From assembly GCA_009602725.1 (NCBI GenBank), contig WELB01000004.1, forward strand, positions 99,542 to 163,541: a stretch of 64,000 nucleotides of DNA. Direction: 5' to 3'. The notes beneath the pieces are model-generated. The model did no database searches. It worked only from the letters and a program-made list of their open reading frames with translations, and was not told where the DNA came from. This document shows, piece by piece, positions 1-10,757 of this stretch. Made by a program: the position numbers and the translations under genes. This DNA comes from Spirogloea muscicola. Taxonomy: Eukaryota; Streptophyta; Zygnematophyceae; Spirogloeales; Spirogloeaceae. Position 1 is the stretch's first letter; the number at the start of each line of letters is the position of its first letter.

Positions 1-109
1 CGGCGGCGGCGGCGCGTCCCCTGGTGCGCAGCCGCCACGCGGCGGCGGCCTGGGGGCTGGCGCGAGCTGCGCCGGCCAACGCGGCGTGACACCCGGAGAC
101 TGGCGGAAA

Positions 110-300
110 GGGCGGAAAGCCTTCTATCTCACATGCATGGGACAGCTCGCCCAATTCAACGGCACTGGCTCTCCCCATTGGGCTGGCCTTCTCACGGCAG
201 TCGCCCCCCACTGGGGAAAGACCTTCCTGGACGTTATCTCGCCGTTGTGGCCCTCCCGTCGGCCCAGCGCACGCTTGGGCCCCCGTTGGCGAGACGGCCC
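110..300 (+). repeat. Partial copy of a dispersed promoter-side repeat
   Basis: A block around 170-215 (CCCATTGGGCTGGCCTTCTC followed by a CCCCACTGGGG-like motif) resembles the GGGCTGGC...CAGCCC...CCCCATTGG core seen at 11155-11195 and, on the opposite strand, near 17640-17665. It lies about 400 bp upstream of the secreted-protein gene and in the same orientation. Only the core aligns, so the borders are guesses and this may be a decayed fragment. Confidence 0.35.
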
Positions 301-460
301 CCACCGCGGGGGCCAACCGGGGCCCCACCGCCGTTGACCGCCCCCCGCCCTCCATAGCCCGCCCCGCCATAGCCTGGCCCGCCGCCTGTGGCCCCCTCCC
401 CCCGCCCCCACCGCCCGTACTTCCGCCAGCCTCCGTCCCCTCACCGCAAGCGGCACCTCG

Positions 461-484
461 GCGGCGGCGGCGGCGGCGGCGGCT
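461..484. repeat. GGC triplet tract in a GC-rich 5' region
   Basis: A run of GGC triplets lies in the very GC-rich stretch upstream of the first gene. Similar short GCC/GGC runs occur at 1-16, 7430-7470, 10953-10980 and 28105-28132, always near a gene start. They look like leader or promoter microsatellites rather than coding sequence. Confidence 0.5.
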
Positions 485-658
485 TCGCCATTGCCAAGGC
501 TCCTACAGCGACGCCGCGTCCTCGTCTCGGCGCCAGGTCCTCGGGACAGGGTCATTGGGAGATATCGTGCGGTGCCGGATCCTGGAGGCGCGGAGGAGGA
601 GGCCATCCCCGGCGATCCGCGAGCTCTGAAGCCGGCGGGGGCGCCTTCGCCGCCCGCG

Positions 659-3600
659 ATGGCGCGCGCCGGGCTGGCGCTGGTGGCGGCCGCGGCGGTC
701 CTGGCCGTGGCGCTCCTCGCCGGGCCGGTGGCCGCCTGCACCATCAACAACATCACGACGGGCGCCACCAACTTCGACTGCTGTGAGCACACGACTTGCC
801 CGCTTTCACGTCCGGAACTGGTGGCCGTAGGGGTCCTCTTGCGCTCGTAAGGTCCTGACGTGAGGCCCATGAGAGGCGAGTGCCACTCCAAATCGCCGCC
901 AGCCCCAGATGGAGAATCTGTGAGTTAGCAGGGCCCCCAGTCGAACCTGAAGCGCTTAGTAGCGCGAGGGCACGGCGACGGGGTCTGAGAAAGTCCCAGG
1001 TGCAAACAGTCACAGAGTGCCGGAGGAATATTGCACTTTGGCCCCACCTCTGCTGGAACGTGCTCAAGGGCTCCGGATGAGCCAGTTGGGGTCTTCAGAG
1101 CAGCACAAGGCTCCGACCTGTCGTATGCATCAGTCATTGATAGTCGCCACTGCATGCTTGTTGCCACTGGCGATGACCATCTTGGCTCGAGTAGTCTCCA
1201 TGCCCTGCCCATTGTGGCTGGCAACTTTTGCTGCTGTTTTTGAGTGATGAGAGCGACGTTGTGAAGGTGGGGTGACGTGCCATGAGGGCCCTTGATTTGG
1301 CAACCTGCCACGCAGTCAAGGGACTCAAGTGGGCCGGAGAACTTCGGGAGTGGTCGATGGTAGCCAGGCACCATGACTTGGTCTTTCCACATGCTCGTCA
1401 ACCTGGGTTGACGCCTGCTGCTCCTGATGTGCAGTGTTGACGATGGCTACGCTGGAGACGGAGCACGTCGTCCCAGCGCCAGGCGGGAGCAACGCGTTTG
1501 TGGGCACTGTTGACCTTCTGTGGGGGGCCACCAAGATGTGCTGGCAGCTCAACGTGCCCTCGTACCCGCTGCCGATAGGCGCCGCCAGCCTGATCCTCTA
1601 CAAGGGCGTGGCCGGCATTAATGGGCCGGAGTATGTGAACATCTTCCAGAGCAGGTGCGCATCCACTGAGGTGGCTTGCCTTTCTTCCTGCTTCGTTGCA
1701 GGTAGTTTTTTCAGAGGGAACTTCTAAGATTTTAGCAAGCACATTTCTTGGATATCTCTAGGAGTTTGTTTTTGTGCTCCCTTAAGCTGTGCTCATAATT
1801 TGGGCTACTCAGAGGACTTGCCTAGGGAGTGGTTCATCGATTTGGAGGGCTTGGCGAAGGCGCACAGGAAGTTGCTGGCCTCATTGTCTAGGAGACCGGC
1901 GCTTTTGGCAGCACCCTGAGTGTCAAAGAGGTGGCAAGAAGTTGGAAGCTGAGAGGTGCTTGTACCTTGTTGATTGCAGCAACAAGATTCCGCCTGGTGG
2001 TTGCCAAATGTTTGGCTCCGACTTGGTCTCGGCCCAGCTCTTCACCAACCCTTCTGCCTACTACGCTGTTTTGTCGTACCCCGGTGGTGAGCGCAGCATT
2101 CGCGTGTTGCACTATTGTCACGTGAATTTTTCTGATAGCTTATTTCTACACTCGTTGGTGGCAGGCTCGTTTGTGATTGAGCAGACATTTTCATAGTACA
2201 GCTTCATTACGCTGGTATTGGCTGTTCCCTGACATACTTGGACGATGTGGGCAACTTTCTCCTTTGTGCAGTCACTGCGAGGGGGCAGATTATGACAGAA
2301 CCTAGACTTCTTGCCCGCATGGAGTCTGCTCTGATTTCCCCTCCCCCAGTCGGACCCAGCATCGGCAACGCCTTTGGAGATATCTTCTACCAGTACCAGA
2401 ATAACTCATATGGGCCCCAGATTTGTTATTTCATCAAGATCGACAGCAGCATTGACGTTGCCACTATCACGTCCATCAACATCTTTGCTGGGAGCTTTGG
2501 TGTTGTCCCAAACACCACTAGCAAAGCCCTTATGGTTGTCTACAATGGAGCACCACCTAGCTCCACAGTGACTGGCTGCACCAAGACTAATGCTGCCGTT
2601 GGGTACCTACCTGATTACCCTGTACCACCGGGCCAGAATGTTGAATTCCTGGGGTCACCCGCGCGAGCACAACCGATTGCCTATTTCATGGACATCCGGA
2701 CCACAGCAAATCCTAAGGTACTTATTGCCCAGCAGTTCCTCTTGCTGTTGAAATACGCTATTGTTAGCAGGTGCTGTTGAAGTCTAAGCCTGGGCCCTTC
2801 AAATTTGTATAAACTCTTTGGTTGATTTTTGCACGACTTATCCAAGTAAAGCACAGTCAAGGTGACAGGTTGACTTGTTACTTGCATTTCCTGCGCTTGA
2901 CGTAGTCATCGCTGATGTGATTTGCCAGGGCGTCTGTCGTGGTCAACTTGAAACAAAGGTACCCTTAATGGCAGCCCTTTCCGGGCCAGGTGGATCTGCG
3001 AGTGTCAGGTAGGACAATGCAAGGGGTGTGCCTTTCCTGAACTTCCGTAGTTCTCACCGGTGAATAGATGTTGGAAGCCGTGAATTATTGCGCAGTATGT
3101 TGGCTCAGAAGCTTCCATATGTGCCTGAGTGACTTTATATCTTGCCTTGGCAACCATAGGCTGGTGCTTGGCAATGGCGGCATTGCATACACTTTCTCGC
3201 CATCGGGGAACGTTGGGACTCCGTTGGAGCTGCACATCACAGACCTGAGCAGCCCCCCCAGCTTTGTCATCATAGTTGCCAAGGCTGACGTGAACAACAG
3301 CCTAAATTTTGCCTCGTCTGGGTACACCAACGTGCCAAGTCAGGACACTCTGACAAGCATGTTGAGGATTCCCAGCAACTACCGCGTGGTTCTTCACACT
3401 CTTGAAAACCTAGGAGGTATGTACTTGTAGATGTCCTTGTACTTCTTATTGGATCCCCTGCTATCTGAGTGGCCAATCTGCTTGGCTAGCCAACGTGCTA
3501 CTAATTTGTATGTAGGCATTCAAATTCGCTCCAGACACGGTTTCATTAGTCTAACAGGTGGCTGACTTGGTACATGTCTTGCCATGGTAAGGGCTGCTTT

Positions 3601-3714
3601 CAACGATCAACTTCTCATGTTGTTTGCGGTGCTTCTGGTGCAGGTGCCATGTCAGGCACGTTGGTTTATGTGCCCCACACCCTTGCGGGTGGTCAGTGTT
3701 GCGATGGCACCTGA
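659..3714 (+). CDS. Secreted protein with three CHRD-like repeats
   Basis: The first exon (659-782) encodes a clear signal peptide: MARAG, a hydrophobic Leu/Ala/Val core, then AGPVAACT. A phase-1 junction joins it to 1435-1654, which holds the first half of a CHRD-type domain (LYKGVAGINGPEY). The second half is read near 2000-2090 (NPSAYYAVLSYPGG), matching the NPxAYYVNVHxxxxPGGxIRG signature. A second repeat is in 2350-2717 and finishes in a small exon near 2931-2960 (GVCRGQLETK). A third repeat is in about 3170-3416 and ends in an exon from about 3647 (GAMSGTLVYVPHT) to the TGA at 3712-3714. CHRD domains occur in extracellular chordin-like and bacterial or algal surface proteins; a ligand cannot be inferred. 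No membrane anchor is visible after the signal peptide. Exons between 1655 and 2000 are uncertain, although a stretch at about 1891 (TGAFGSTLSVKE) fits the domain. Confidence 0.72.
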
Positions 3715-4684
3715 CCTCACTTCTCACATCTGTAGAAACGAGATGGCTGGTCAGCCCTTCTGGGCGTCATTTTTGGGCCTTAGACCACGGTAGCATGCCT
3801 TGCTATGAGCAAGCAAGCAGTGGTTCCTTCATCATCCCTCTGTGTTACATAGTCTGGCCAACCAATAAGAGTTGCAGGCTCTGCCCGGGAATTTTCTGGG
3901 CACCCTGAGCTGTAAGCTACTACAACTCAAGATAACAACCGGCCAATCTCTTCAGGCCATGCATCTACACAAAGCTGGTGTTGCCAGCATCACAGATAGT
4001 CAAGTCGGACCAGCCGAGCCTGCTGCTTCCAGGCTCAGCTGCCATACTCGACTGGTGGAGTGTGGAGAGTGTGCAGGGATGACAATTCTTACCTCTGCTA
4101 TATGGGGTGGAAATAAAGCTTCTTGCAGTGTGCTAATGCATGTTGCACACTTTGCATGCCCTTTGCTTCCATTTTTCCCCAGTGACTTGTGATAGTGAAC
4201 CAGTATGCGACTCAGCTACCGTGCTTTGCTTTTGGCAGTGGCTATGTAGAAAGCGCTTGTTGGTTGGCTTCTTCCTTGACGCAATGCATCACTCAAGCTC
4301 CAGCCTGAGTCTACTTCACTTGCAATCAATAGGCTGGCAGAATGAGCGGTGCTGAGGTGCTTGCCACAGCGTGCCACCTTGTTTTGTCACCAGGTTTGCT
4401 GGCGTGCTCCACTTCATGGTGTCAGTTTGCTTCACCTCATGTGTCCCCTGCCCCAGTAACTTGACTGCGAGATCCAACATCCATCCTTTGTGCCCATAGG
4501 ACCGACGAAAAAAACAGTAGCAGCCTCTTCAGGTAGCCCGCCCCAATGCAGTGGAGATGGAGGTGGGCTGGTTAGTGACTCGGATGCATTTGATGATGCT
4601 GATATCAGCAACGCTCAATGTTGCAATTTATCAGCACGTTAAGCCCGTGTCGAAGGTCGAAGTACCTCTCATCCACCAGACCAT
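3715..4684. other. Convergent intergenic region, no gene seen
   Basis: This is the space between the stop of the secreted-protein gene and the stop of eIF2D on the other strand. It should hold both 3' UTRs. An AATAAA-type signal is present near 4111 on the + strand. Short open frames here have no recognisable protein features. Confidence 0.5.
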
Positions 4685-7611
4685 TCACACACGCCTTGTC
4701 TTGTCGAGAATTTCTATATGCTTCTTGGGGATCCCGTAGTGCTCCACCAGGTACTTGCCCAGGTCCTCCAGCACGCCACCCTGCACCTGCACCTCGAACT
4801 GGTCCTTCTTACCTGCAATGTCAGCCGACTACAATCAGAGGGCTCAACAACCTGAGACAGGCCTTGTCTGTGCTACTGCATTGTGAAATGACACACCAGG
4901 ACAGGCAGCCCACCGGGGAGCTCCGACACCGAGGTGCTGCTGGCAAACTTCTTCTGCAGCTCCGAGGCGAGAGCGTGAGGGTCGACCAGGAACGACTCCA
5001 CGCCCGACACCTTGGTGACCTTCTTGTTGCCCTGCCGGCGCTCCACGAGTATGTGCACGCTGTGCAGCTGCCCGCGGCGCACCACGCTCTCGCTGCCACG
5101 ACTCACGCGGTGGTGAGCCTGCATGCGCGCCACAAACGCGGCCGCCACGTCTCGCCGGTGCAGCTCCGTCGGGTACGCCGTGCCCTTCTTGACGGCGCCC
5201 TTGAGGAGGGCGTCGCACAGCGGCGCATCCAGCACAACCATGGCTGGGTCGGCGCCGCTTTGCAGCTTCTCCTGCTCCACATAAGCAGCGGCGACTGCCG
5301 CGGCCTCGGCGGCCGTGTAGTAGCGTGCCAGGTCAGCCCCGACAGCCTCCACGATAGGCGCGACGTGGGACGTGACCTTCCACACCTCCACGACCTCAAC
5401 CTCTGCAATGCCCGCAGCATTCCCCCGCTCTTTGACAGGGCCGTCATCGGTGGGCCCCGCCGTCTGGGCCTGCTCCGAGCTGCTCGTTGCTTCAGGGAGC
5501 TTGAATGCCCGGTAGTCTTCATGGCCGCGGTTCACGGCGATCACCATCACCTCCTTCCGGTGCCGGTCCTCCTTGCACACCAGCTGCATTGCCAACATCT
5601 CGCGGATTTGAAATGGGTTTGGTGAAGCCCTGCTAGAGCCGAATGCTTAGCCTCTAGTTGCTAGGCATATTCTGCACGCAAGAGCTACAAGGTCTCCAAG
5701 ATTTGCTGCTCCAAGCAGTGAGGGCACTCCTCAAGCAGCCAAGAGGGCCACCCACGGTGCTCACCAGACCGCGGGCCGCCTCAGCCTGCAGCCACTTGGA
5801 GAGCTTCTTATGCGAAGACTTCTTGATGTCCAAGACAACTCCGCTGGGCCGCGCAGGGAGGATGTGACTTGACCTGATGTTTCACACAAGAGTAGTCAGT
5901 AGAACTTCAAAAGCTAAGTACTTTGCGCATATGCAGGGCGATGCAGCATTGGCCAATCGAGCAGGGAGCAATTAGTAAGTACCAGAGAGTACTGGAGGCC
6001 AGCGGCAGGTCCTTGTCCTTGACGCTGGTCCGCAGCACCCGAAGGAGGCAGTCCTCCAGCAGCTGGTCCATGTCCGCCGCGCTCAGCGGCGCTGCAGCGC
6101 CCAGAGCAGGCGACCACACATTCTTCTCCTCGTCTGGCTCGCCGTGGGTCTCCTCGTCGATCGACAGGCGGGTCACGCCGCCAGCGACCTCCGGGTCCGG
6201 AGTGCCCTTCTCCGGTGGCTGCTTGTCATCCTCCTGCTGGTCCTTGACGTGGCCGTTGCCATCGCCCGAGCCTGCCGGGAGGTCTGGTGGTGGCGCAGCC
6301 CGTGCAGGGTCCTCGACAACAATGCCGTCTTGGAAGCCATCGTTGGGAACGTAGCGGCCCTCAGCATGCTCCCTGGCCGCCATTTTCATGCAGAGATGTA
6401 CGCTTTAGCAGAATTGCGCACGAGCTCGTCACAACGAACTTCGGTTCCCAAAGAGGAGAGCAACAACAAGGGGCCTGAGGGAGGGACGGAGACCAAGCCA
6501 TTGAGTCGGAGCTTGATCGCGCACCACAAGGTGTCGCCGTAGTAGTGGATGACGTGAAGGGCCTTGCCACGCATCGACGTTCTGGTCGCGTCGCCGCTGC
6601 TCAACATCGTCGTACCAACCTAGGTGAATTTGCACGCCGTCACTCCCACCATCAGCACCGTTGCCACAGCCAGCTGCGGCGGCTGCGGCAGCAGCTCTCG
6701 CAGCTCCGCAGCAGCGAATGCAGCTCCGCAGCAGCGAGCTCAGGTCGGAGGTGCCAGAGGGCTCAAGCGGATTCGGACCTGGACTCACCGCGATGGGGTA
6801 GTTGTTGTCGGGCACGCGCACGGCCCAGGGCTCGCCCTCGGTGAAGCTGGGGAGGCCCTCCGGCGGCACGCGGACGCCAGGGAGCATGAGGTCGGCGCCG
6901 CCGAGGATGTAGCGCGACACCTCGCCGCCCTTGAGCTCCAGCGCCGGCAGCATCGACGGCGCCTTCCACAGCGCGTACACTGCCACGGCGCAGGCCCCCG
7001 CCGCGGCTTGGCTGCCGTCAGTGCTGTGTCAGTGGCTGCCGTGGGTAATGTACGTCACCGGATGTGCTTGCCGCTGTCCTTAGCCACTTTGGCCTTCCAG
7101 TAATCCCATACAGGCAAGTTCCGTCAGACGGGCGCTGGGGCTCGTCAGCCAGTGGCTAGCTCCCATGGTGGCTGTAGAAGGATGCAGGAGATAGCAATAC
7201 GAAGGCGGCAGCAACGGCGGCAGGCCTCGTCGGCAGTGGCGGCGGCATAACCGGCGGTGGTGGCGGCGGTGCTCACTCGTCGGGAAGAGGTCGTGGCCGC
7301 GGCCGTCGGCGTCGAAGAACATGGGCGGGCCGCCCTCGACGGTGTACACCAGCGCGCGGCTCGCATACTTGGTCACCACGACCTCCAGCTGCACAGCACC
7401 GCCCGTCGCCGGCGTCAGCGCCAACGCCGCTGCCGCCGCCGCCGCAGCCGCCGCCGCCGCCGCGGCGGGCGCTCACCTTGGCTGGCAGCAGGAGGTCGAG
7501 GTCGGCGTCGCGCAGCGCGGGGAAGCGCTCCTGCAGGCTGCGCCGCAGCTTCTTGCGGTCCGCGCCGGACAGGCGCTGCTGCAGCCGCACCTCGCTGGCC
7601 TTCTTGAACAT
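4685..7611 (-). CDS. EIF2D: eIF2D (ligatin), non-canonical initiation and recycling factor
   Basis: eIF2D places or removes tRNA in the P site of 40S subunits and acts in recycling and re-initiation. Exon 1 (7477-7611) starts MFKKASEVRL and encodes the pre-PUA region, ending LLLPAK before a gtgagc donor. Exon 2 (about 7275-7390) and exon 3 (6789-about 6985) give the PUA region, with the hallmark GGADLMLPGV and VPPEGLPSF. Exon 4 (about 6530-6610) carries LHVIHYYGDTLW. Exon 5 (about 5990-6380) has YVPNDGFQDGIVVEDPA and MDQLLEDC, the winged-helix part. Exon 6 (about 5772-5875) has LDIKKSSHKKLSKWLQ, the SWIB/MDM2-like part. Exon 7 (4914-about 5600) leads into the SUI1/eIF1 domain. Exon 8 (to 4685) ends IPKKHIEILDKTRRV. 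All family domains are present, in order. The next gene upstream on the same strand is its homologue MCTS1. Confidence 0.93.
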
Positions 7612-7689
7612 GGCCGGCGGAGGCGAGGCGCCCGGCGCCCGCGGCCGGCGGCGGCGGCGGCGCCTGCGACTGGCGGCGGCGGCGGCGCG

Positions 7690-8130
7690 GGCTGGCCCAG
7701 TGAAGGTGAATGCAGCTGCTGACGGTGAAAGAGCGACGTTGTGGAAGCCAGCCAAGTGTACACAGAGGGTGTTCGAGACTGTACTAGCGGAGCCGCTAGG
7801 CAGACAGGGACTGACGAGAGGCGATCGGCGCGCGGGAGCCGTCTCGAGACGGTGGCAGAAGCGGCGGCAAACGGCCCGACGGGGACGACGAGGCCACGAG
7901 ACGAGGACAAGACCGCGGGTTGGGATCGGAACCACGAGAGAAGGCGCGCGCGGCGCACACGAGATGCAAGGGTGGCCGCTTCAAGCCATATACATTGTCA
8001 GGCAGAAGGTACTGCTAAACGTGGGGCTACATGAGACGAGGCCCTGTGCTAAGGTGGCTAAGGTAACAGTGAAACGGTTGACGGTAGTACCCACTGGTGA
8101 GCACGTAGACATAACAAGTCGTGTGTTGAT
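7690..8130. repeat. Dispersed repeat copy upstream of eIF2D
   Basis: Two blocks match other sites in the window. At 7700-7775 a GTGAATGCAGCTGCTGA...CAGCCAAGTG...ACAGAGGGTGTTC block matches 22630-22710. At 7945-8005 a GCGCACACGAGATG...CTTCAAGCCATATACATTGT block matches 11450-11500 and 22790-22850. It lies immediately upstream of the eIF2D start, so it may overlap the promoter. No coding capacity or target-site duplication is evident. Confidence 0.55.
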
Positions 8131-8312
8131 GGAGTGCTGTGTGGTCAAGTGCGAAGGCAAGCACGTCTGCAGATGTACATGACCTGCTGCTAAGCCGACC
8201 CGCTCGATAACCACGGGTCAGCAAGTAGAGATCCGTCGCTAATCAACGTCCGACTACAAATGAAATGAGCAGTGCGTCGAGACCACATAATGTAACTATG
8301 CTCTCAGATGCT

Positions 8313-8639
8313 TTACAAAGAAGTCGTGCACCCGAGGCAAGCAGCTGCATCCTCCCAGCCTTGCTTTCTAAAACTGTCACCAACAAACTGCCGCTCAAGC
8401 AAGTACATAAGCACAGTACTTCCTGGCATGACCGCCTGTCCTGCAGCAAGTGCAGCTTGATGCAACGGGAGGAGCACAAAAGTGATGCCGTCGACAGCCG
8501 CACTTAGCGCAATTCCTGATCGGCTGATTGTGACAGAAAGGTCGCGTGGAGCGGCTGTGAAGCCTCGACTTGTCAAGCGCACTTGGAGTGTCCAGGTCCA
8601 TAGAAGATCCACGGGAGGTGCAGGATAGAAATGGGGCAA
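8313..8639 (-). CDS. Unrecognised open frame downstream of MCTS1
   Basis: A 108-codon frame reads through this region on the MCTS1 strand, with a reasonably protein-like composition (alternating hydrophobic segments such as ITFVLLPLHQAALAAG and STVLMYLLERQFVGDSF). I recognise no family. It lies between the MCTS1 stop and the eIF2D promoter repeat, so it could be an extra 3' exon, a small separate gene, or chance. No splice signal clearly ties it to MCTS1. Confidence 0.2.
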   Translation of the reverse strand: MPHFYPAPPVDLLWTWTLQVRLTSRGFTAAPRDLSVTISRSGIALSAAVDGITFVLLPLHQAALAAGQAVMPGSTVLMYLLERQFVGDSFRKQGWEDAAACLGCTTSL

Positions 8640-8747
8640 CCTTTCCGATGCAACCGCACCTCACTCCAAGTGCGTCATCTGGTCATACCCCATCAGACCA
8701 ACATTAGCAAGCCCTTGATCTCAAGACATGCGGCACTGTCTGCTCAT

Positions 8748-10757
8748 TCATCTCGCATATACAGCAACCACTTCATCTAGCAACAGGACTACAAGAGGAG
8801 ACAACCAGAGAACAGGGGGGGAATAGCGCAGCAACTTCGGCACGTGTGTGCTTCGGCTGATACATGCAAGGAATTGCCGTGAGAAAATCTTGTTGGTGCC
8901 AGTAAAAGGCCTATAGCTGCACAATAGGATTGCATGGCCAACCTTCCAAAGACCGTCATTGAGCGAGTGCATGTTCTCAACTCCAATTCCCTTGTTGATC
9001 TTCAGCCTGTGCAGTGGGCAGTATTGAGCTGCTCAGCATGACATGGTGAAGATAAGCATGTTGACAGCAGTTATCAGCCCATGTGACAAAGATGCGCACG
9101 AAGGGCAGCAGCCTGGAGATTGTACATGTCCTCTGCCGACATCTTGGTGAACCCAATCCCGAGCGCGTGCTCCTTGCCCTCAGCATGCACTGCCTGAACA
9201 GGCGATGGCCGATGGCAGCTTCAGCATTACGAGCTTGGTGCTTGTCAGTTGCTGTTGCCAGCTAGGGTTCAACAACCAAACATTGCTCATAAACAAGCGA
9301 GCAAAGGGCCTGAGCTTCACAGAGNCGCGGGGGGGGGAAGACAAACAGGATCAAGGAGAAGTTAGAGCTCCACAGCGTGGAGCGGAGCAACACCGAGTTG
9401 GAGGTAAAAGGGAGAAGACTGATGCTTAAGTTCCACCTCTTACAGTGGACCATGTCATCACTGAAAGCGGCAAAGCCGCCAAAGTCTGAGCCCTACCACC
9501 ACCCCTGTTCAGCAGCTAAATCTCTGAGGTCCTCGAAGCTTGACATTGCCATTACTGCGCATGGGGGGGAGTGTGAGCGGGGGGGGGGGGGAGGGTGCTC
9601 ACATTGGTGCAGCAGCCGCAGCGTCGGCATGTATGGCCCGTCGCGCACGTTGAAGAAGAGTGGCACGTTGTTCACCACCACCAGGTTCAGGTGGTTCTGG
9701 CTGCGCACATGCTCAGCCAAGGGATGATGATGCTGTAGCTCAGGCCGTCACTGCCAGCAGTCATCTTCTTCTCTCATGATTGTTGCAACTGTCAACAGTA
9801 AGAAAGCTTGCACACAGTCCCCGGCTGCCAAACAAACACTATAAAGCTCCTACACGGCAAGAGATTCAGTGAGGAAAGAGAGCCGGCAGCTGTTGCAATC
9901 AGCAGCAGCAGCTGCTATTTACAGGACAATTGTCATAGGAAAAAGTGGGCACTAGTTGCAGTTACAAGTGGCAGTGACCAAGAGCCAAGTGCCTGTTGGC
10001 GACCTCGGATTCAGGATGGCTCTCACCATTTAGCAACGGTAAGTGGGGCCTTCTTTGGCAGGAGGTCATCCAGGACCGGCTCCAGCAGTGGATACTGCAG
10101 CCGCCGCAGCCGCCGCCCAGGTACGCAGAAGAGAGCGTGGCGAGGACCCCCAAACACATCAGGCTGACGCAGGCAGCTTGAAACCCTAACCCCCAAACCC
10201 TAGGCCCAAAACCCTGAACCCCACCCAGTATTGCTGACTTCCGAGCGTTAATTTGCAATATCCCAAAATTTTGTGGACTGAAAACCCACAGAGATTGACT
10301 CTAAAACCCAAAGCTTTATCCGCAACCAGTCCAGCCCTACTCCATAGCATAAGAGGTCGCTTGCCGCCTGCAGAGGCTTTGCACTGCCGTCTAGCCTCCA
10401 CGTTGGCGGCACAGGGAGATATCATCGTCGTCGCCGTTAGCAAGCCTGGCGTGGCAGCGGGGGCCCTCACCTCCTCGCCAATACTCTGGCGGATCCTGCG
10501 CTGCACCGACGCCTTGACTTGATTCTGGCCCGAAACCTCCTCCGCCGTGAACCTGGGGCCCCTCACAGCCGCAGCAGGAGTTGCTCACTTTGGCCATCCA
10601 GAGGTACATATTCTGATTATACCAGGATTTGGGCTTATCGGCAGCCGCAAACTTATCAGGCATGCCAAATAGGCACCTGCCTGCGGCCGGACTTAGAATG
10701 TGTAATTGCGATGGGTAGGGGTTTTGAGAGATGCCAGGTGACTCACTTCTTGAACAT
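8748..10757 (-). CDS. MCTS1: MCTS1 (MCT-1) re-initiation factor, one conserved exon not found
   Basis: MCTS1 partners DENR on the 40S subunit in recycling and translation re-initiation. The first coding exon is only 11 nt (10747-10757, MFK plus two bases) before a gtgagt donor. It joins in frame to about 10471-10565 (GPRFTAEEVSGQ...IRQSIGEE). Further exons encode YPLLEPVLDDLLPKKAPLTV (about 10030-10110), LVVVNNVPLFFNVRDGPYMP and TLRLLHQ (about 9600-9720), EGKEHALGIGFTKMSAEDM (about 9120-9210), and INKGIGVENMHSLNDGLWK (about 8946-8996). The part that should carry the PUA core (the family's SGANVMCPGL region) is not found between 9230 and 9600, where an N sits at 9325 beside a homopolymer; an assembly gap is the likely cause. 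After the family's usual end (NDGLWK), the frame stays open for about 65 more codons, to 8748. One splice between about 10030 and 9720 does not keep frame in my reading. Confidence 0.85.
9325..9325. other. Ambiguous base marking a probable assembly gap
   Basis: A single N is followed by a GC-G homopolymer stretch, within the span where a conserved MCTS1 exon should be. It probably marks collapsed or missing sequence. Confidence 0.6.
10183..10226. repeat. Degenerate telomere-like CCCTAAA tract
   Basis: Imperfect ACCCTAACCCC, AAACCCTAGG and AAACCCTGAACCCC units lie inside an MCTS1 intron. They resemble the plant/green-algal TTTAGGG repeat but are degenerate and short, so this is an interstitial trace and not a chromosome end. 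Confidence 0.5.

Noticed and set aside
124-891. 255-codon minus-strand frame
   Set aside because: Arg/Ala/Gly-rich translation of a GC-rich leader; it overlaps the signal-peptide exon of the secreted-protein gene and has no family features.
1031-1247. Possible extra exon of the secreted-protein gene (GSDLSYASVIDSRH...)
   Set aside because: The phase from exon 1 (782) fits the acceptor at 1434 directly, and this frame has no CHRD features; kept as intron.
7478-8182. 234-codon plus frame opposite eIF2D exon 1
   Set aside because: Arg/Ala-rich shadow of the GC-rich 5' end plus the dispersed repeat; no domain.
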